Of a stretch of 64,000 bases of DNA, positions 1 to 9,886 are shown piece after piece. Below the pieces are notes generated by a model that saw only the letters and a program-made list of their open reading frames with translations, ran no database searches and was not told the DNA's origin. Origin of the DNA: CAZQVN01 sp964596775 (lineage in GTDB: Bacteria; Eisenbacteria; RBG-16-71-46; JABDJR01; JAWXBZ01); NCBI GenBank assembly GCA_964596775.1, contig CAZQVN010000004.1, positions 62,001 to 126,000 on the forward strand. Direction: 5' to 3'. A program made the position numbers and the translations under genes. Position 1 is the stretch's first letter. Each line of letters begins with the position of its first letter.

Positions 1-460
1 TCCGGACATTTCGGCGCTGTTGACGAGCCCCGCCCGGACCATTGCGATCCTGTTGAGCTACACCCAGAGTTCCGTCTTCAACGGGCTCGTGATCATGGCG
101 CTGTACCTGATCTTCCGGGTCCTGCTGCGCCGGGAATCCCTGGCGATGGGCGTGGCCGCGGCCCTGCTGACCGTCATCATCATCGGCGGCGTCGGATCCA
201 CGATTCCGGACATGGCGGCCGCGGTCGTGTTCACCGCGATGCTCCTGACCCTTCTGCTGCGCTTCGGCCTGCTGTCGGCGATCGCCGGTTTCCTGATGAT
301 GCTCCTGGCGAACAACTTTCCCGTGGCGCTCGGCCAGAGCAACTGGATGATGCCCCAGGCAGTCGTCGTTCAACTTCTGGCGGTGGGACTGGCGGTCTAC
401 GCGTTCGTCACCGCGCTCGGCAAACGGAAGGCGTTCAGGGATTCGGTGCTGGACGAGTAG
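1..460 (+). CDS. Integral membrane protein, C-terminal part (5' end outside window)
   Basis: The reading frame is open from base 2, so the start lies outside the window. The 150 or so visible residues are mostly hydrophobic and form about four or five membrane spans, ending in a short charged tail (KRKAFRDSVLDE). There is no soluble domain or catalytic motif in the visible part, and I do not recognise the family. It could be the membrane anchor of a longer multidomain protein. The TTG at base 20 is only the first start-like codon in the frame and is not likely to be the true start. A terminator-like hairpin follows 10 nt after the stop. Confidence 0.6.
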   Translation, partial: PDISALLTSPARTIAILLSYTQSSVFNGLVIMALYLIFRVLLRRESLAMGVAAALLTVIIIGGVGSTIPDMAAAVVFTAMLLTLLLRFGLLSAIAGFLMMLLANNFPVALGQSNWMMPQAVVVQLLAVGLAVYAFVTALGKRKAFRDSVLDE

Positions 461-470
461 CCGGCAAACG

Positions 471-510
471 GGAAACCCCTCCGGTCCGGAGACCGAAGGG
501 GCTTCCTTTT
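471..510 (+). terminator. Rho-independent terminator after the membrane protein gene
   Basis: The arms 471-484 and 493-506 form a 14-bp imperfect stem with two mismatches around an 8-nt loop. A T4 tract follows at 507-510. It lies 10 nt past the stop codon of the upstream plus-strand gene and before the convergent gene ending at 593. Confidence 0.7.
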
Positions 511-592
511 CTATCGAAACTCCGGCGGCGGCGCGGTCCGGCACGCACTTCGCGCCGGTTCCCGGTGACCTCCTTCCGCGCGCCGCGGACGA

Positions 593-3500
593 TTACTCCA
601 CCACCACCATCTTGACCGAACGCGTCTCGCCGCCGGCCGCCATCCGCGCCAGGTAGACTCCCGAACCCAGCGGACGTCCGTCATCGGAACGCAGGTCGAA
701 CGTGACGGAATGCGACCCGGCGCTTTCCGCCCGGTCCACGAGCGTCCGCACGCGACCCCCGTTGATGCCGTAGATCTCGAACACCACGGATCCGGGCGCG
801 GGGAGCGCGTATTCGAAGACGGCCCGCTGCCGCACCGGATTGGCCCCGACAAGACGCAGGCTGAGGATTCGACCGCGGGGCGAAACGCTGGTCACGCCCA
901 CGAGCCGCTCGGTGCCGTCCCGGAACACTCCGACGAGGCGGTAGTGCATGGATTCGACCGGTTGATCGATCCGGTCGCGCCAGGTGAACGCCCCGCCTGA
1001 TCCCATGCGGATCGGTTCCCGGGTCACCCGTTCGGGCGCGTCCGGTCCGGTGCCGCGGTTGATGTGGAAACCGGTGATGTCGTGGGAGTGGCTTGTCCAC
1101 GACAGCTCGACGCCGCCGTGCACGGCCACCGCCGCCAGTTCCACCGCGAGCTCTCCGGGAACGGGATTATCGCAGCCCACGTTCGTCGTGCACGACGCGG
1201 CCAGCGAGGAGTTGTCCTGGGCCACCACGCTGAACGTGATCACGTCGCTCATGTCCGGCCGGCACTGCGGATCCATCCGCACGGTCACGTTCACCGGGGC
1301 CGAGCCGCCGGGAGCCACCGGCCCGACCGGTCCGACCGTCGGACCGCCGAGCAGCCAGTTGTTCTCGTCCGTGACCGTAACCAGGAACGTCCGGCTCACG
1401 GTGGACGGGTTGTTCACCGTGAACGTGAGCGGGTAGTCGATCGGAGTACTCGGCGGGATGACCGGAGGCGCCGTGAAGTCCGCCGGGCAGGCGACGGTGG
1501 GCGGGGCGCAGGCCCCGTTGCCGACCACCTGGTAGGCACCGGAGTTCGTCACGTCGAGAGGCGCAAACGCCGCGGGAGATCCCGGACAGACGCCGGCCAC
1601 CTGCCGGCAGTCGGCATTGACGGCGGTCAGCGTCTGGCCCGCGGTCGGGTTGCCGACCTTGCTCTTCTGTATCCAGATGCAGATCTCCCCGTCGTTGTTG
1701 ACGGTAAAGTGGTCCGCCGGGCCGTCCTGCACCGAGCCGGTCGTGAAGTGCCCGTAGTCCGCGGACAGCCCCCCGGTGGCGCAGTTGACCACGCGGACAT
1801 AGTAGCGGCCGAACCCGCCCGGAGTGTCCCAGATCACCCGCCAGAACGTGTTCGGCGGCAGCGCCGACGTGTCGAGGTCCTGGACCTTGATCCGCCAGAG
1901 CAGAAGGTTGGCGCCCCGGGGATCGCCGAACGGCTCGGCCAGGGACACCTCCTGGATGTTCGAGGCCGGCGACGGCGCGGGAGGAACGTCCTCGGCGTCC
2001 GCATCCGTCACCACCGTGATCCCCGGCTTCGCGCAGGGGTTGCCGGGAGGAAGCGGCGGCGAGCAGGTCAGCAGCGGGTTCGGGCAGGTCGTGGACCGGT
2101 CGACGACCGTCTTGCCGTCGATCGACGACTTTCCGGAAATCTGCCGGGTGATGTACAGGCCTCCGGCGCCGAACGCGCCGTAGCAGACCAGCGCGGAGCC
2201 GTCCACCGGATTGATGTCGATCTCGTAGCACTCCGTGAGCTCGCGGCAGCAGGCGCAGTTGAGACCGTCCTGGCAGACCGGGCCGGTGTGGAACGTTCGG
2301 TCGCTGACGATCTTTTCCTCGAACGTCGGCACCGGGTCCAGCGCGTTCTGGCAGCGCGACACGAAGACCTTCCAGTTCGCGCCGGGGTCCTGGGAGGAGA
2401 ACCCCCCGTGCCCGTAGAACGTGAACATGACCTTTCCGGCCGATCCGGCCTGCATCTCGGCGAAGATCGCCGTGCGCGACGGGCCGCCGGCATTGACGCG
2501 GACCGGCGCCGACCAGGTCGTGGCCTGATTCGTGGACACCGAGTAGTACACGTTGTGATCGTCGGAGAAGCAGCAGTAGACGTTGCCGGCCCTGTCCACG
2601 GCCACCCAGGTGAACAGGTGGTTGAACGAGGCTCCGGCGCCGCCGTCGATCACCAGGTGATGCGACCAGGTCACGCCGAAGTTCGTGGACCGCGAGACCC
2701 ACACCTTCTGGCCGTTGTTCTCGCTCCAGGTGTGATAGACGTTGCCTTCGCCGTTCGGTCCGGCGGCGATCGGCGCGTTCGCTCCGGGCCGCTGGTCGCA
2801 GGTCATGTTCCCCATGTCCTTCGACGTGAGCGGATCGACGCCCGCGCCCCAGATCACGAACGGGCCGGCGCCGGGCGTGCCAAGGCCGCCGTTGTCCCAG
2901 CGGACGACCTCGAGGAAGTTGCCGGGCTGGGTGGCCCCGTTGCGGTAGGACAGGTAGAACGTGTTCGCCCCGTAGGACGCGTTCCACTGGCGGTCCACCA
3001 CCGGGGTGATCGTGGAGATCGGCTGCACGGTGAACGTGGCGCCGCCGTCCACCGACACCGACGTGGTCAGGTTCGCCAGCGTCAGGCTGGACATCATGAT
3101 GTTGTGGAAACCGAGCAGGTTCGGCTCCGGCGAGATCTCGATCTCCGCGTCGCCGCCGCCGAGCCCGGCGTCCGGCGCTCCGTGAAACCGGTAGGACTGG
3201 CCGCAGGCGTCGGCGGTGCTCCAGAGGGCCGAGCCCGCCGGAACGCCGGCGATCCCGGTGATCCAGGCGGTCCCGTTCGGGTCGAACCGCACGGCGGGCT
3301 CGCCGTCGTTGCCGTGGTCGAACACGGTGGGCGGCGGCTGGTCGAGCGGCTGGATCCCTTCCAGGTGGGTGTTGCAGCTCCAGTTGTCCGTGGACTGGAT
3401 GTAGGTGCCGGCGCGGAGCACCGGCGGCGGTCCGACGGTGATCGTGGCGTTGTAGTTGACGTTCGCGGCGGAAAACACGAGCGTCCGCACGGTGCAGGTT

Positions 3501-3922
3501 CCGTTCACGAGCGGCAGCGCCACCGTTTCGGGATTGCCCGACGTGGCCGACGGGGGCACCTTGTTCGTGTTCGAGCCGTCCACGACGTACAGGTCGAAGT
3601 CGTTAGCCGGGTTCGAGCCGTCCCAGTCGATCCGGACGACGATCCGGTGATTCGGATTCGCCAGCAGGTAGGCCGGCGACAGGTTGACCGTCAGCGCGAA
3701 GTCGTCGCAGGTGTTGGGAACGAGACCGCAGTCGGGACCGGTGGCGTCGGGAAAGTTGTTGGAGGGGTTGCCCCCCGTGTACGGCCCTCCGCCGGCGTAG
3801 GAGAGGGACAGGTTCAGGTCGTTGATCGTCCCGGAGGACGGCGTCGCCGCGCGGAGCGGCGCCGGGTCGGCCACGAGGGCGACAAGAAGGCATGCAAACA
3901 GGATCGGTTGAAATCTGCGCAT
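593..3922 (-). CDS. Large secreted Asp-box (BNR/sialidase-like) protein with FlgD-like C-terminal domain
   Basis: This 1109-residue protein starts with a Sec signal peptide (about 1-26, ending APLRAA). Residues about 30-170 resemble a pre-peptidase C-terminal-type beta domain. The middle carries degenerate Asp-box repeats of the S-x-D/N-x-G-x-T-W type (STNFGVTWS, STNQATTWS), typical of sialidase-like beta propellers. I see no complete set of sialidase catalytic residues, so enzymatic activity is not claimed. A Cys-rich stretch (GLNCACCRELTEC) lies near the middle. The last 80 residues form a FlgD/Por-like Ig domain ending in GSGVYLARM and a basic strand, which fits cell-surface or secreted sorting. 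A strong ribosome-binding site (GGGAGGAG) sits 6 nt before the ATG. Confidence 0.75.
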   Translation of the reverse strand: MRRFQPILFACLLVALVADPAPLRAATPSSGTINDLNLSLSYAGGGPYTGGNPSNNFPDATGPDCGLVPNTCDDFALTVNLSPAYLLANPNHRIVVRIDWDGSNPANDFDLYVVDGSNTNKVPPSATSGNPETVALPLVNGTCTVRTLVFSAANVNYNATITVGPPPVLRAGTYIQSTDNWSCNTHLEGIQPLDQPPPTVFDHGNDGEPAVRFDPNGTAWITGIAGVPAGSALWSTADACGQSYRFHGAPDAGLGGGDAEIEISPEPNLLGFHNIMMSSLTLANLTTSVSVDGGATFTVQPISTITPVVDRQWNASYGANTFYLSYRNGATQPGNFLEVVRWDNGGLGTPGAGPFVIWGAGVDPLTSKDMGNMTCDQRPGANAPIAAGPNGEGNVYHTWSENNGQKVWVSRSTNFGVTWSHHLVIDGGAGASFNHLFTWVAVDRAGNVYCCFSDDHNVYYSVSTNQATTWSAPVRVNAGGPSRTAIFAEMQAGSAGKVMFTFYGHGGFSSQDPGANWKVFVSRCQNALDPVPTFEEKIVSDRTFHTGPVCQDGLNCACCRELTECYEIDINPVDGSALVCYGAFGAGGLYITRQISGKSSIDGKTVVDRSTTCPNPLLTCSPPLPPGNPCAKPGITVVTDADAEDVPPAPSPASNIQEVSLAEPFGDPRGANLLLWRIKVQDLDTSALPPNTFWRVIWDTPGGFGRYYVRVVNCATGGLSADYGHFTTGSVQDGPADHFTVNNDGEICIWIQKSKVGNPTAGQTLTAVNADCRQVAGVCPGSPAAFAPLDVTNSGAYQVVGNGACAPPTVACPADFTAPPVIPPSTPIDYPLTFTVNNPSTVSRTFLVTVTDENNWLLGGPTVGPVGPVAPGGSAPVNVTVRMDPQCRPDMSDVITFSVVAQDNSSLAASCTTNVGCDNPVPGELAVELAAVAVHGGVELSWTSHSHDITGFHINRGTGPDAPERVTREPIRMGSGGAFTWRDRIDQPVESMHYRLVGVFRDGTERLVGVTSVSPRGRILSLRLVGANPVRQRAVFEYALPAPGSVVFEIYGINGGRVRTLVDRAESAGSHSVTFDLRSDDGRPLGSGVYLARMAAGGETRSVKMVVVE

Positions 3923-3985
3923 GGGAATCTCCTCCCGTGTCTTGGTAACTGGTGAGGTGTCGGGGGGAAATCGAGTCGAACCCGG

Positions 3986-4486
3986 TCAGTTCTGTTTCGT
4001 GCTCCCCCCTTTCTCGCCGGCACCCGCCGACCGGAATAGGGAGAGCGTTTCCAGAACTTCGGAGTCCGCTCCGGAGGCGCGCACCGTGAACGGGGGCCGG
4101 GCGTCATCCGCCGGCCCGTCCCAGGAGTAGAAGTACCGCCCGGTGATCCGCGCGCGTTCGGGATCGCCGATGTCGGCATAGCGGACGGCCTCGCCCCCCT
4201 TCCGAGCGAAAAGGGTGCACCACTCCACGCTGCCTTCTCCGTTGTAGCGGACCACGGCGTAGGCGAAGCGGGCATCGTCCAGTTGCCAGATCTGCTTGCC
4301 GCCCGAGGCTCCCGGACTTCCGCCGGAGGTCATCCGGCCGACCTTCTCGAGATGGGCGACGACCGCGGCGGGCGCGTCCCCGACCCGGACGCCGAACAGG
4401 TCGCCGGGGGGCTGGCGCGCTTCCAGTGGCGCGGCGCCGATGATCACCGACGCCAGCGCCAGGCAGGCGACTGCCGGAAAGGTCAT
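3986..4486 (-). CDS. Small secreted protein of unknown function
   Basis: The 166-residue product has an N-terminal signal peptide (MTFPAVACLALASVI, cleavage near ARQ). It has no recognised domain. A segment about 60-130 alternates in a way that suggests a small beta-rich fold, and there is one Cys (WCTLF). The start is supported by GAGGAG 5 nt upstream. It lies 63 nt upstream of the large Asp-box protein on the same strand, and the two may be co-transcribed. I do not recognise the family. Confidence 0.55.
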   Translation of the reverse strand: MTFPAVACLALASVIIGAAPLEARQPPGDLFGVRVGDAPAAVVAHLEKVGRMTSGGSPGASGGKQIWQLDDARFAYAVVRYNGEGSVEWCTLFARKGGEAVRYADIGDPERARITGRYFYSWDGPADDARPPFTVRASGADSEVLETLSLFRSAGAGEKGGSTKQN

Positions 4487-4902
4487 CGTTTCTCCTCACT
4501 CGTCGGAGCTCGGACCACCGACCGCTCGCGCCGGCTCGACCGGCTGGGGACCGGTAACGCATCCGTCTCCGACGCTGTGCCGGACGCGGAAAACGGTCCC
4601 CGGCGAGCCGTCAGGGCAGGACACCCTGACTCAGGATCGAGAGTGAGGCTTTGCTATTGACTGAATCTTGACTGGCCGCTGAGGCGGGGCGGCAATCAGT
4701 TGTGGCTCAAGCGTTTGTAGAATTTCAGGGGGTTCCGGCCTCGGCTTGCTTCCGCGGACAACCGCAGGACCCACCGTGCAAAATCGCGACCAGGACCGGC
4801 TGTCCTGACAAGAAGGATCTCAGCGAGAGCCACGACCTGCTCGATCGGCGAATTGTGAGGTCGCTGGCGCGGATTCCCTGACCATCAGCCCTGGTTAAGA
4901 AT
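4487..4902. other. Intergenic stretch at the left edge of the lower-GC block
   Basis: This 416-nt gap holds no intact gene. A perfect 7-bp inverted repeat with a 7-nt loop occurs at 4610-4630 (GTCAGGG/CCCTGAC) without a T tract. A possible coding remnant on the minus strand (4696-4884) is listed separately. Base composition drops from here to about 6.8 kb. Confidence 0.5.
4696..4884 (-). pseudogene. Possible C-terminal gene remnant, family unknown
   Basis: A 62-codon minus-strand frame without a start codon opens after a TGA and reads like natural protein, with amphipathic stretches such as PIEQVVALAEILLV and a basic end NPLKFYKRLSHN before its TGA. It lies just downstream of the repeat protein gene in the lower-GC block. 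The composition looks protein-like, but I cannot name a family. It could equally be chance. The case for a remnant is that a second, clearer truncated gene lies 1.5 kb away in the same block. Confidence 0.3.
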
Positions 4903-6351
4903 TCACGGATTAAAGACAAGCTTGGCCGGCCGTGATTCAACCGGGCCGGACAATCGAATGAAATAGACTCCGGCGTCGACATGTATTCCCTTCGTGTCGC
5001 GACCATCCCACTCGAGTTGATGTCGCCCCGCTCCAAGAAATTCCTCGGCGAGAGTCACGATGCTGCGACCCTGGACATCGAATACGGCGAGCCGATAGGC
5101 ACCCGGCACCGGAAGGTCAAATGTCAGCGTGGTGCGCGTTCGAAATGGATTCGGAAATGCAACCAGACCGACGGGATCATGTCTGGGAACCGAGGCAGTC
5201 GACTCCGGTCCCAGGCGAACGAGCCACGCATGAGGTGGGGAACACCCTCCCCCTTCATCGATCGGACAGTCCCGGTTTCCACCGATGATGAACCCCCCGT
5301 CCGTCATCTGACGGATGGCGAATCCTTCATCGAAATCCCCGAAGGGAGGCATCTCCGGACCGCCAAGCTTCAGGGTCCACAGCGTGTCTCCAGCGGTGTC
5401 GAGACGAAGGACTCCAAGATCAAGCGAACCGGACCCGATGCACAGGGCATGACCTCCTTCGCTCACGGGAGTGATTTCATGTCCGGTCCCACCGGAATAT
5501 CTCCTGGTCCAGAGCGTATCTCCGCTGCTGTTCATCCGACCAACCCACGGCCCGCCCATGTCTACTCTGCCTGTGAAGATGAACCCTCCGTCCTCCGTTT
5601 CCTTGATCGAGTACACGACATCGTGTGTGTTCAGCGCTCCATTCAACTGTCGCGTCCACAAGGTGTCTCCGTTGGCGTCCATCCGCAGGATCCAGCCATC
5701 CGTTGAGCAATTGCAGCCCCTGCGCGTAGAGCCGCCGACGATGAACCCCCCATCATCCGTTTGATCCACCGCGTATCCAACATCTCCATTGGGAATGCCG
5801 TAGGATTTGAACCACAGAGCATTCCCGAAAGAGTCGACACGTCCGAGAATCACGTCTCCATTGGAGCCACAAAGTATGAAGTCTCCGTTCTCCAATTCCA
5901 GGACGGAGTGAATCTCTCCCGCCCCATAAGATCGCGTCCAGAGCGTGTCGCCGTTTTGGTCCGTGCGAATCAGTAGAGTGAGAAACGAAACGGGGGATCG
6001 TGTGCCTCCAATCACATATCCATGATCCGAGGTTTCCAGGACTGAGTAAGCCCAGCCTGGCAGGATGGACCGCGTCCACAGGGTATCGCCATCCGCGTCC
6101 GTTCGGAGAAGCATGATCGTCTGCGGCCACCAGTAGCCCGTTGCCACAACGCCTCCGTCGAATGTTTCATCGACCGAGTAGATGTATCCTTCCCCATATG
6201 ATCTATCCCACAACACGGGAGGCGGTTCGATAGCCTCTACGGCAAGGGGGGAGAAGGCTGTAAAGAGGAGGAAAAGCAAGATACAGAGATTTTGTGATCC
6301 GATTGCCCCGGCAATGACTAGTTGTTTTGGAAGAAGAGCCATCGTCATCAC
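4903..6351 (-). CDS. Secreted propeller-like repeat protein with FlgD-like sorting domain
   Basis: The longest frame is 482 residues and begins with a hydrophobic signal sequence. Repeats of about 50 residues follow, each carrying D-G-D-T-L-W-T-R and F-D/E-G-G-x-V/I-x-x-G (about seven copies between residues 50 and 360). This pattern is common in secreted beta-propeller proteins of uncultured bacteria. The last 80 residues are a FlgD/Por-like domain (FPNPFRTRTTLTF, then DAGVYFIRL) ending KLVFNP. The first codon of the frame is a GTG that directly follows the stop of the upstream DNRLRE fragment. ATG at 6342, with AGG 8 nt upstream, may be the real start. Codon use and GC are lower than in neighbouring genes. 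Confidence 0.75.
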   Translation of the reverse strand: MMTMALLPKQLVIAGAIGSQNLCILLFLLFTAFSPLAVEAIEPPPVLWDRSYGEGYIYSVDETFDGGVVATGYWWPQTIMLLRTDADGDTLWTRSILPGWAYSVLETSDHGYVIGGTRSPVSFLTLLIRTDQNGDTLWTRSYGAGEIHSVLELENGDFILCGSNGDVILGRVDSFGNALWFKSYGIPNGDVGYAVDQTDDGGFIVGGSTRRGCNCSTDGWILRMDANGDTLWTRQLNGALNTHDVVYSIKETEDGGFIFTGRVDMGGPWVGRMNSSGDTLWTRRYSGGTGHEITPVSEGGHALCIGSGSLDLGVLRLDTAGDTLWTLKLGGPEMPPFGDFDEGFAIRQMTDGGFIIGGNRDCPIDEGGGCSPPHAWLVRLGPESTASVPRHDPVGLVAFPNPFRTRTTLTFDLPVPGAYRLAVFDVQGRSIVTLAEEFLGAGRHQLEWDGRDTKGIHVDAGVYFIRLSGPVESRPAKLVFNP

Positions 6352-6609
6352 CTACTCATCCCAATGAAGAAAGCCGTACCGGATGATAAGTTTTATCGTC
6401 GATATGTGAGCACGCATTGTGTCAGCCGACAGGTCCTGGCTCGAAATTGCTATGCCGCAGTTCAGTGTCGTTCCACCCGACCACGCCCGGACCAGATCGC
6501 GGAGATCGAATCGAAGGAAACCTCCCTGATTCCGCTGATAGTTGCGGGCAACTTCGGCAGCGTCCTGTTCAGTGGGGAATGCCGAAGCCTGATTGACGAG
6601 CCAGTATCC
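6352..6609 (-). pseudogene. 5'-truncated gene: C-terminal DNRLRE/CBM96-type domain fragment
   Basis: Minus-strand translation from 6609 to the TAG at 6352-6354 gives 85 residues that match the closing part of DNRLRE domains: F-L-R-F-D-L-R-D-L-V-R-A-W-x-x-G, then N-x-G-I-A-I, and a final strand K-L-I-I-R-Y. These domains form beta-sandwich modules in secreted proteins. The frame runs 5' into a 44-nt CT tract (minus sense), where it would read Ser-Leu repeats, and hits a TGA at 6667-6669 just beyond it. The N-terminal part of the gene is therefore absent. The stop codon abuts the first possible start of the next gene, as in a coupled operon. This may be a true deletion remnant or an assembly junction. 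Confidence 0.65.
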
Positions 6610-6611
6610 AA

Positions 6612-6808
<197 letters not shown>

Positions 6809-9800
6809 CTAGCTTACGGTTCGCGTTCGCCTCGGCCGCACCCACCGCCAAACCATCCCCGGAACCCTTGCCAGCCAGCCTCCGCCGTCCTCCACGAGCG
6901 TGACCGTGGTCGGCAGGAGCACCGAGGTCAGGAACGTGGACACGACGAGGCCGCCCATGATCACGAGAGCCATCGAGTAGTAGTAGACGCCGCCGAGCGA
7001 CGGCTTCTGGACGACCATCGGCACGAGACCGATCAGGGTGGTGAGCGCCGTCATGAGGATGGGGCGCAGGCGGTCGCGGCCGGCCTGGAGCATCGCGTCG
7101 TAGCGGGGCATGCCGCGGCGCCGGTACAGGTTGATGTGCTCGATGAGCACGATCCCGTTGTTGACCACGATGCCGATGAGGAGCAGCAGCCCCACCGCGG
7201 CCGGCTGGTCGAAGTCCGTCTTCGTGAAGAACAGCGTCCAGATGGCGCCGGACAGCGCGAACGGCAGGGCCACCATGAGCGCTATGGCGCTGCGGATCGA
7301 CTCGAACAGGCCGGCCATCACTGCGAAGATGAGCAGCAGGGCCAGCGCCAGGTTCACCAGGAACTCCTGCGACCGCTCCTTCTGCCGCTCCTGCCACTGG
7401 CCGAACGTCCAGGAATAGCCGTAGGGGAACGTGATGCCGTTCATCGCCTCGGTGACCGCCGGCATGTAGCTTTCCTTCGTCCCTTCCTTGTAGGCGGCGC
7501 CGACCCAGATGCTGGTCAGCCGGTTGTCGCGCATGATGTGGGTGGCGCCCTTCGTTTCCCGGAAGTCGGCGAGCGCCGACAGGCGGAGCTTCTCGCCGTT
7601 TTCCGCCCAGAGCGGCAGGTTCTGAAGCTGGGCCAGCGACTCCGTCTGCTTTTCGTCCAGCGTCAGGCGCATCTCCTTTTCGCCGTCGGCGGTCCGAAAG
7701 CGCGGCAGCCGGCGGCCGCGGAACGTGAGGCCCACGACCTCGGCGGGCTGCATCGGCGACACGCCGTAGCGCGCCCCGAGGTCGCGGTCCAGCTCCACGT
7801 GGATTTCCTGCCCCCCCTCCTGGTCCCCGGCGAACACCTCGGACAGGCCGGGGATCGCCTCGAGGCGCTTCTTCGCCTCGTCGGCAATGCTTGCCAGGAC
7901 CTCGGAGTCCTCGCCGACGATCTGGAACGCCACCCGCTTCCCCTGGTCCATCCGCCAGAACTGGCGGTTCTCCATGACGTCGAGCTTGACCCCGGCCACC
8001 TCGGGAAGCAGCGTCTTCAGCTTGTTCCGGACCACCTGGATGTTGTCCGCGGTGGCCTCCCCTTCATGGAGATAGATGCGGGTCAGCGAAAAGCGGTCGC
8101 TCCAGAAGCTGTAGATGGAGCGCGCCATCAGCTCTTCGCGGTGCGGCTCGAGCTGCTGCTCCACGAAGGTGACCAGCTCCTCCTTCTTTTCCAGGCTCGT
8201 TTCCTCGCTGTACTCGTAGCGGACCTGGACGAACAGCTCCGTTTCGCTCGTGTCGAAGTTCTTGTCCACCTTCATGAACGGGTACACGGCCGAGGCCATG
8301 ATCACGATGCCGACGAGCGGCGTCAGCCAGCGGTGCTTCAGGTTCGCCGCGAGAATCCGGCAGTAGCGCTCCTCGAGCCAGCCCATCAGCCTCCCCCTGG
8401 GGCGCGGCTCGGAGCGGATGAACCACGACGTGGCCAGCGGGATCAGCGTCTGGCTGATGAACAGCGAGGCGAGGAGCGTCAGGCAGACCGTGATGCCGAG
8501 TTCCTTGAGGTAGATGTTCACCTCGCTCGGCTTGTTGAAGACGAGCGGCAGGAACACGATGACCGAGGTCAGCGTGGCGGCGATCACCGCGGTGGATACT
8601 TCCGAGGCACCGATCCGCGACGCCGTCTTCGGATCGTGGCCGGCCTCGCGGTGGCGGAAGATGTTTTCCATGACCACCACCGCGTTGTCCACCAGCATGC
8701 CGATGCCCACGATGAGGCCGAGGAGGGTCAGCGTGTTCAGGCTCTTCCCCTGCGCCCAGACGATGCCGCAGGTGACGATCAGCGAAAACGGAATGCACAG
8801 CACGGAAAAGATCGTGGTGGACACCCGGCGCAGGAAGAGGAACAGGACGATCGCCGCCAGGATGGCCCCGAAGATCCCGGTGAACGTGAGATCGCGGAGC
8901 GTCTTCCTGATCTCCTTCCCCTGGCTGAACCAGACGAGGAAGTTGACGCCCGACAGCTCGGGATCCTCGTTCATCTCGGCGATCCGCGCCTCGAGGGCGT
9001 CGCACACCTCCACGGTGTTCGCCCGCGACTCCTGGTTCACGGTGATGCCGATGGCGAAGTCGCCGTCGAGGTGGCGGCCGTATTCGAGCGGCGGCTCCTC
9101 GAACAGGACTTCGGCCACGTCCTTGAGACGCAGGCCGTCGGAGCGGATCGGCAGGTTCTCGATTTCCGAAACGGACGAGAACGTGCCGACCGTGCGGACG
9201 GCGAAGCGGACCTCGCCGTCGGTCACCTTGCCCAGCGACTGGTCGAAATTGCTCCGCTCCAGGGTGCGCAGCACGGTCCGGACGTCCATGCCGTGCAGCT
9301 CCAGGTCGGCCAGGCGGAGGTTGATCCGGACCTCGCGCGGGTTCACGCCGTCGAGCCGGACCTGGGCCACGCCGGGGATCCGCTCCAGCGGTTTCACGAT
9401 GCGGCGGTCGAGCAGGTCGTAGCTTTCGCTGAGATTCCGGCGCGAGGAAAGACGCCCCTCGAGAATCGGCTTGTCCGCGTCGCGGGCGTCCCAGTTGGAC
9501 CCCACCGAGATGTCGCCGATGTCGTCGGGCAGGTCGCGCTTGATCCGGTCGATCTTTTCCCAGACCTCCACCTTGGCCAGGCGCATGTCGCGCGACCAGT
9601 CGAAGTCGAGCCGCACGATCCCGCCCTCGTCGTTGGCCATCGACCAGATGTTCTTGAGCCCCTTCACCGAGCCGAGCGCGTCCTCGACGGGACGGATGAT
9701 CGTCCGCTCGATCTGCTCCGGCGACGCGTTCGGGTACGGCACGCGCACGAACAGCTCCGGCTGCTCCACGTCGGGCATGAACGCCAGCGGCAGCCGGATC

Positions 9801-9886
9801 AGCGCCACCGCGCCGAGGACGACGAGGCTGATGATGATCATGAGGGTGGTGACGGGACGCTTGATGGCCAGTTCCGGAAGCGTCAT
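6809..9886 (-). CDS. RND-family efflux permease (second permease of operon)
   Basis: At 1025 residues it matches AcrB/MdtC-type inner-membrane proton antiporters. It has an N-terminal membrane span (KRPVTTLMIIISLVVLGAVAL), a porter domain with the FPDVEQP-like motif, central spans including GIGMLVDNAVVVMENIF, a second porter domain, and a closing set of spans (GIVVNNGIVLIEHINLYRRRG). The TM4 proton-relay position reads VDN, so only one of the two usual adjacent Asp residues is present. Its ATG overlaps the stop of the upstream permease by 4 nt. Together with that permease and the adaptor it would pump drugs, metals or lipophilic compounds from periplasm or membrane to the outside. No outer-membrane channel gene is in the window. 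Confidence 0.93.
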   Translation of the reverse strand: MTLPELAIKRPVTTLMIIISLVVLGAVALIRLPLAFMPDVEQPELFVRVPYPNASPEQIERTIIRPVEDALGSVKGLKNIWSMANDEGGIVRLDFDWSRDMRLAKVEVWEKIDRIKRDLPDDIGDISVGSNWDARDADKPILEGRLSSRRNLSESYDLLDRRIVKPLERIPGVAQVRLDGVNPREVRINLRLADLELHGMDVRTVLRTLERSNFDQSLGKVTDGEVRFAVRTVGTFSSVSEIENLPIRSDGLRLKDVAEVLFEEPPLEYGRHLDGDFAIGITVNQESRANTVEVCDALEARIAEMNEDPELSGVNFLVWFSQGKEIRKTLRDLTFTGIFGAILAAIVLFLFLRRVSTTIFSVLCIPFSLIVTCGIVWAQGKSLNTLTLLGLIVGIGMLVDNAVVVMENIFRHREAGHDPKTASRIGASEVSTAVIAATLTSVIVFLPLVFNKPSEVNIYLKELGITVCLTLLASLFISQTLIPLATSWFIRSEPRPRGRLMGWLEERYCRILAANLKHRWLTPLVGIVIMASAVYPFMKVDKNFDTSETELFVQVRYEYSEETSLEKKEELVTFVEQQLEPHREELMARSIYSFWSDRFSLTRIYLHEGEATADNIQVVRNKLKTLLPEVAGVKLDVMENRQFWRMDQGKRVAFQIVGEDSEVLASIADEAKKRLEAIPGLSEVFAGDQEGGQEIHVELDRDLGARYGVSPMQPAEVVGLTFRGRRLPRFRTADGEKEMRLTLDEKQTESLAQLQNLPLWAENGEKLRLSALADFRETKGATHIMRDNRLTSIWVGAAYKEGTKESYMPAVTEAMNGITFPYGYSWTFGQWQERQKERSQEFLVNLALALLLIFAVMAGLFESIRSAIALMVALPFALSGAIWTLFFTKTDFDQPAAVGLLLLIGIVVNNGIVLIEHINLYRRRGMPRYDAMLQAGRDRLRPILMTALTTLIGLVPMVVQKPSLGGVYYYSMALVIMGGLVVSTFLTSVLLPTTVTLVEDGGGWLARVPGMVWRWVRPRRTRTVS

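Noticed and set aside
1064..3955. Long plus-strand open frame opposite the Asp-box protein
   Set aside because: Arg/Gly/Val-rich shadow caused by high GC; no domain, and the minus-strand gene has a signal peptide and ribosome-binding site.
4610..4630. 7-bp inverted repeat as terminator or insertion-element end
   Set aside because: No T tract, and no matching copy at the other edge of the lower-GC block.
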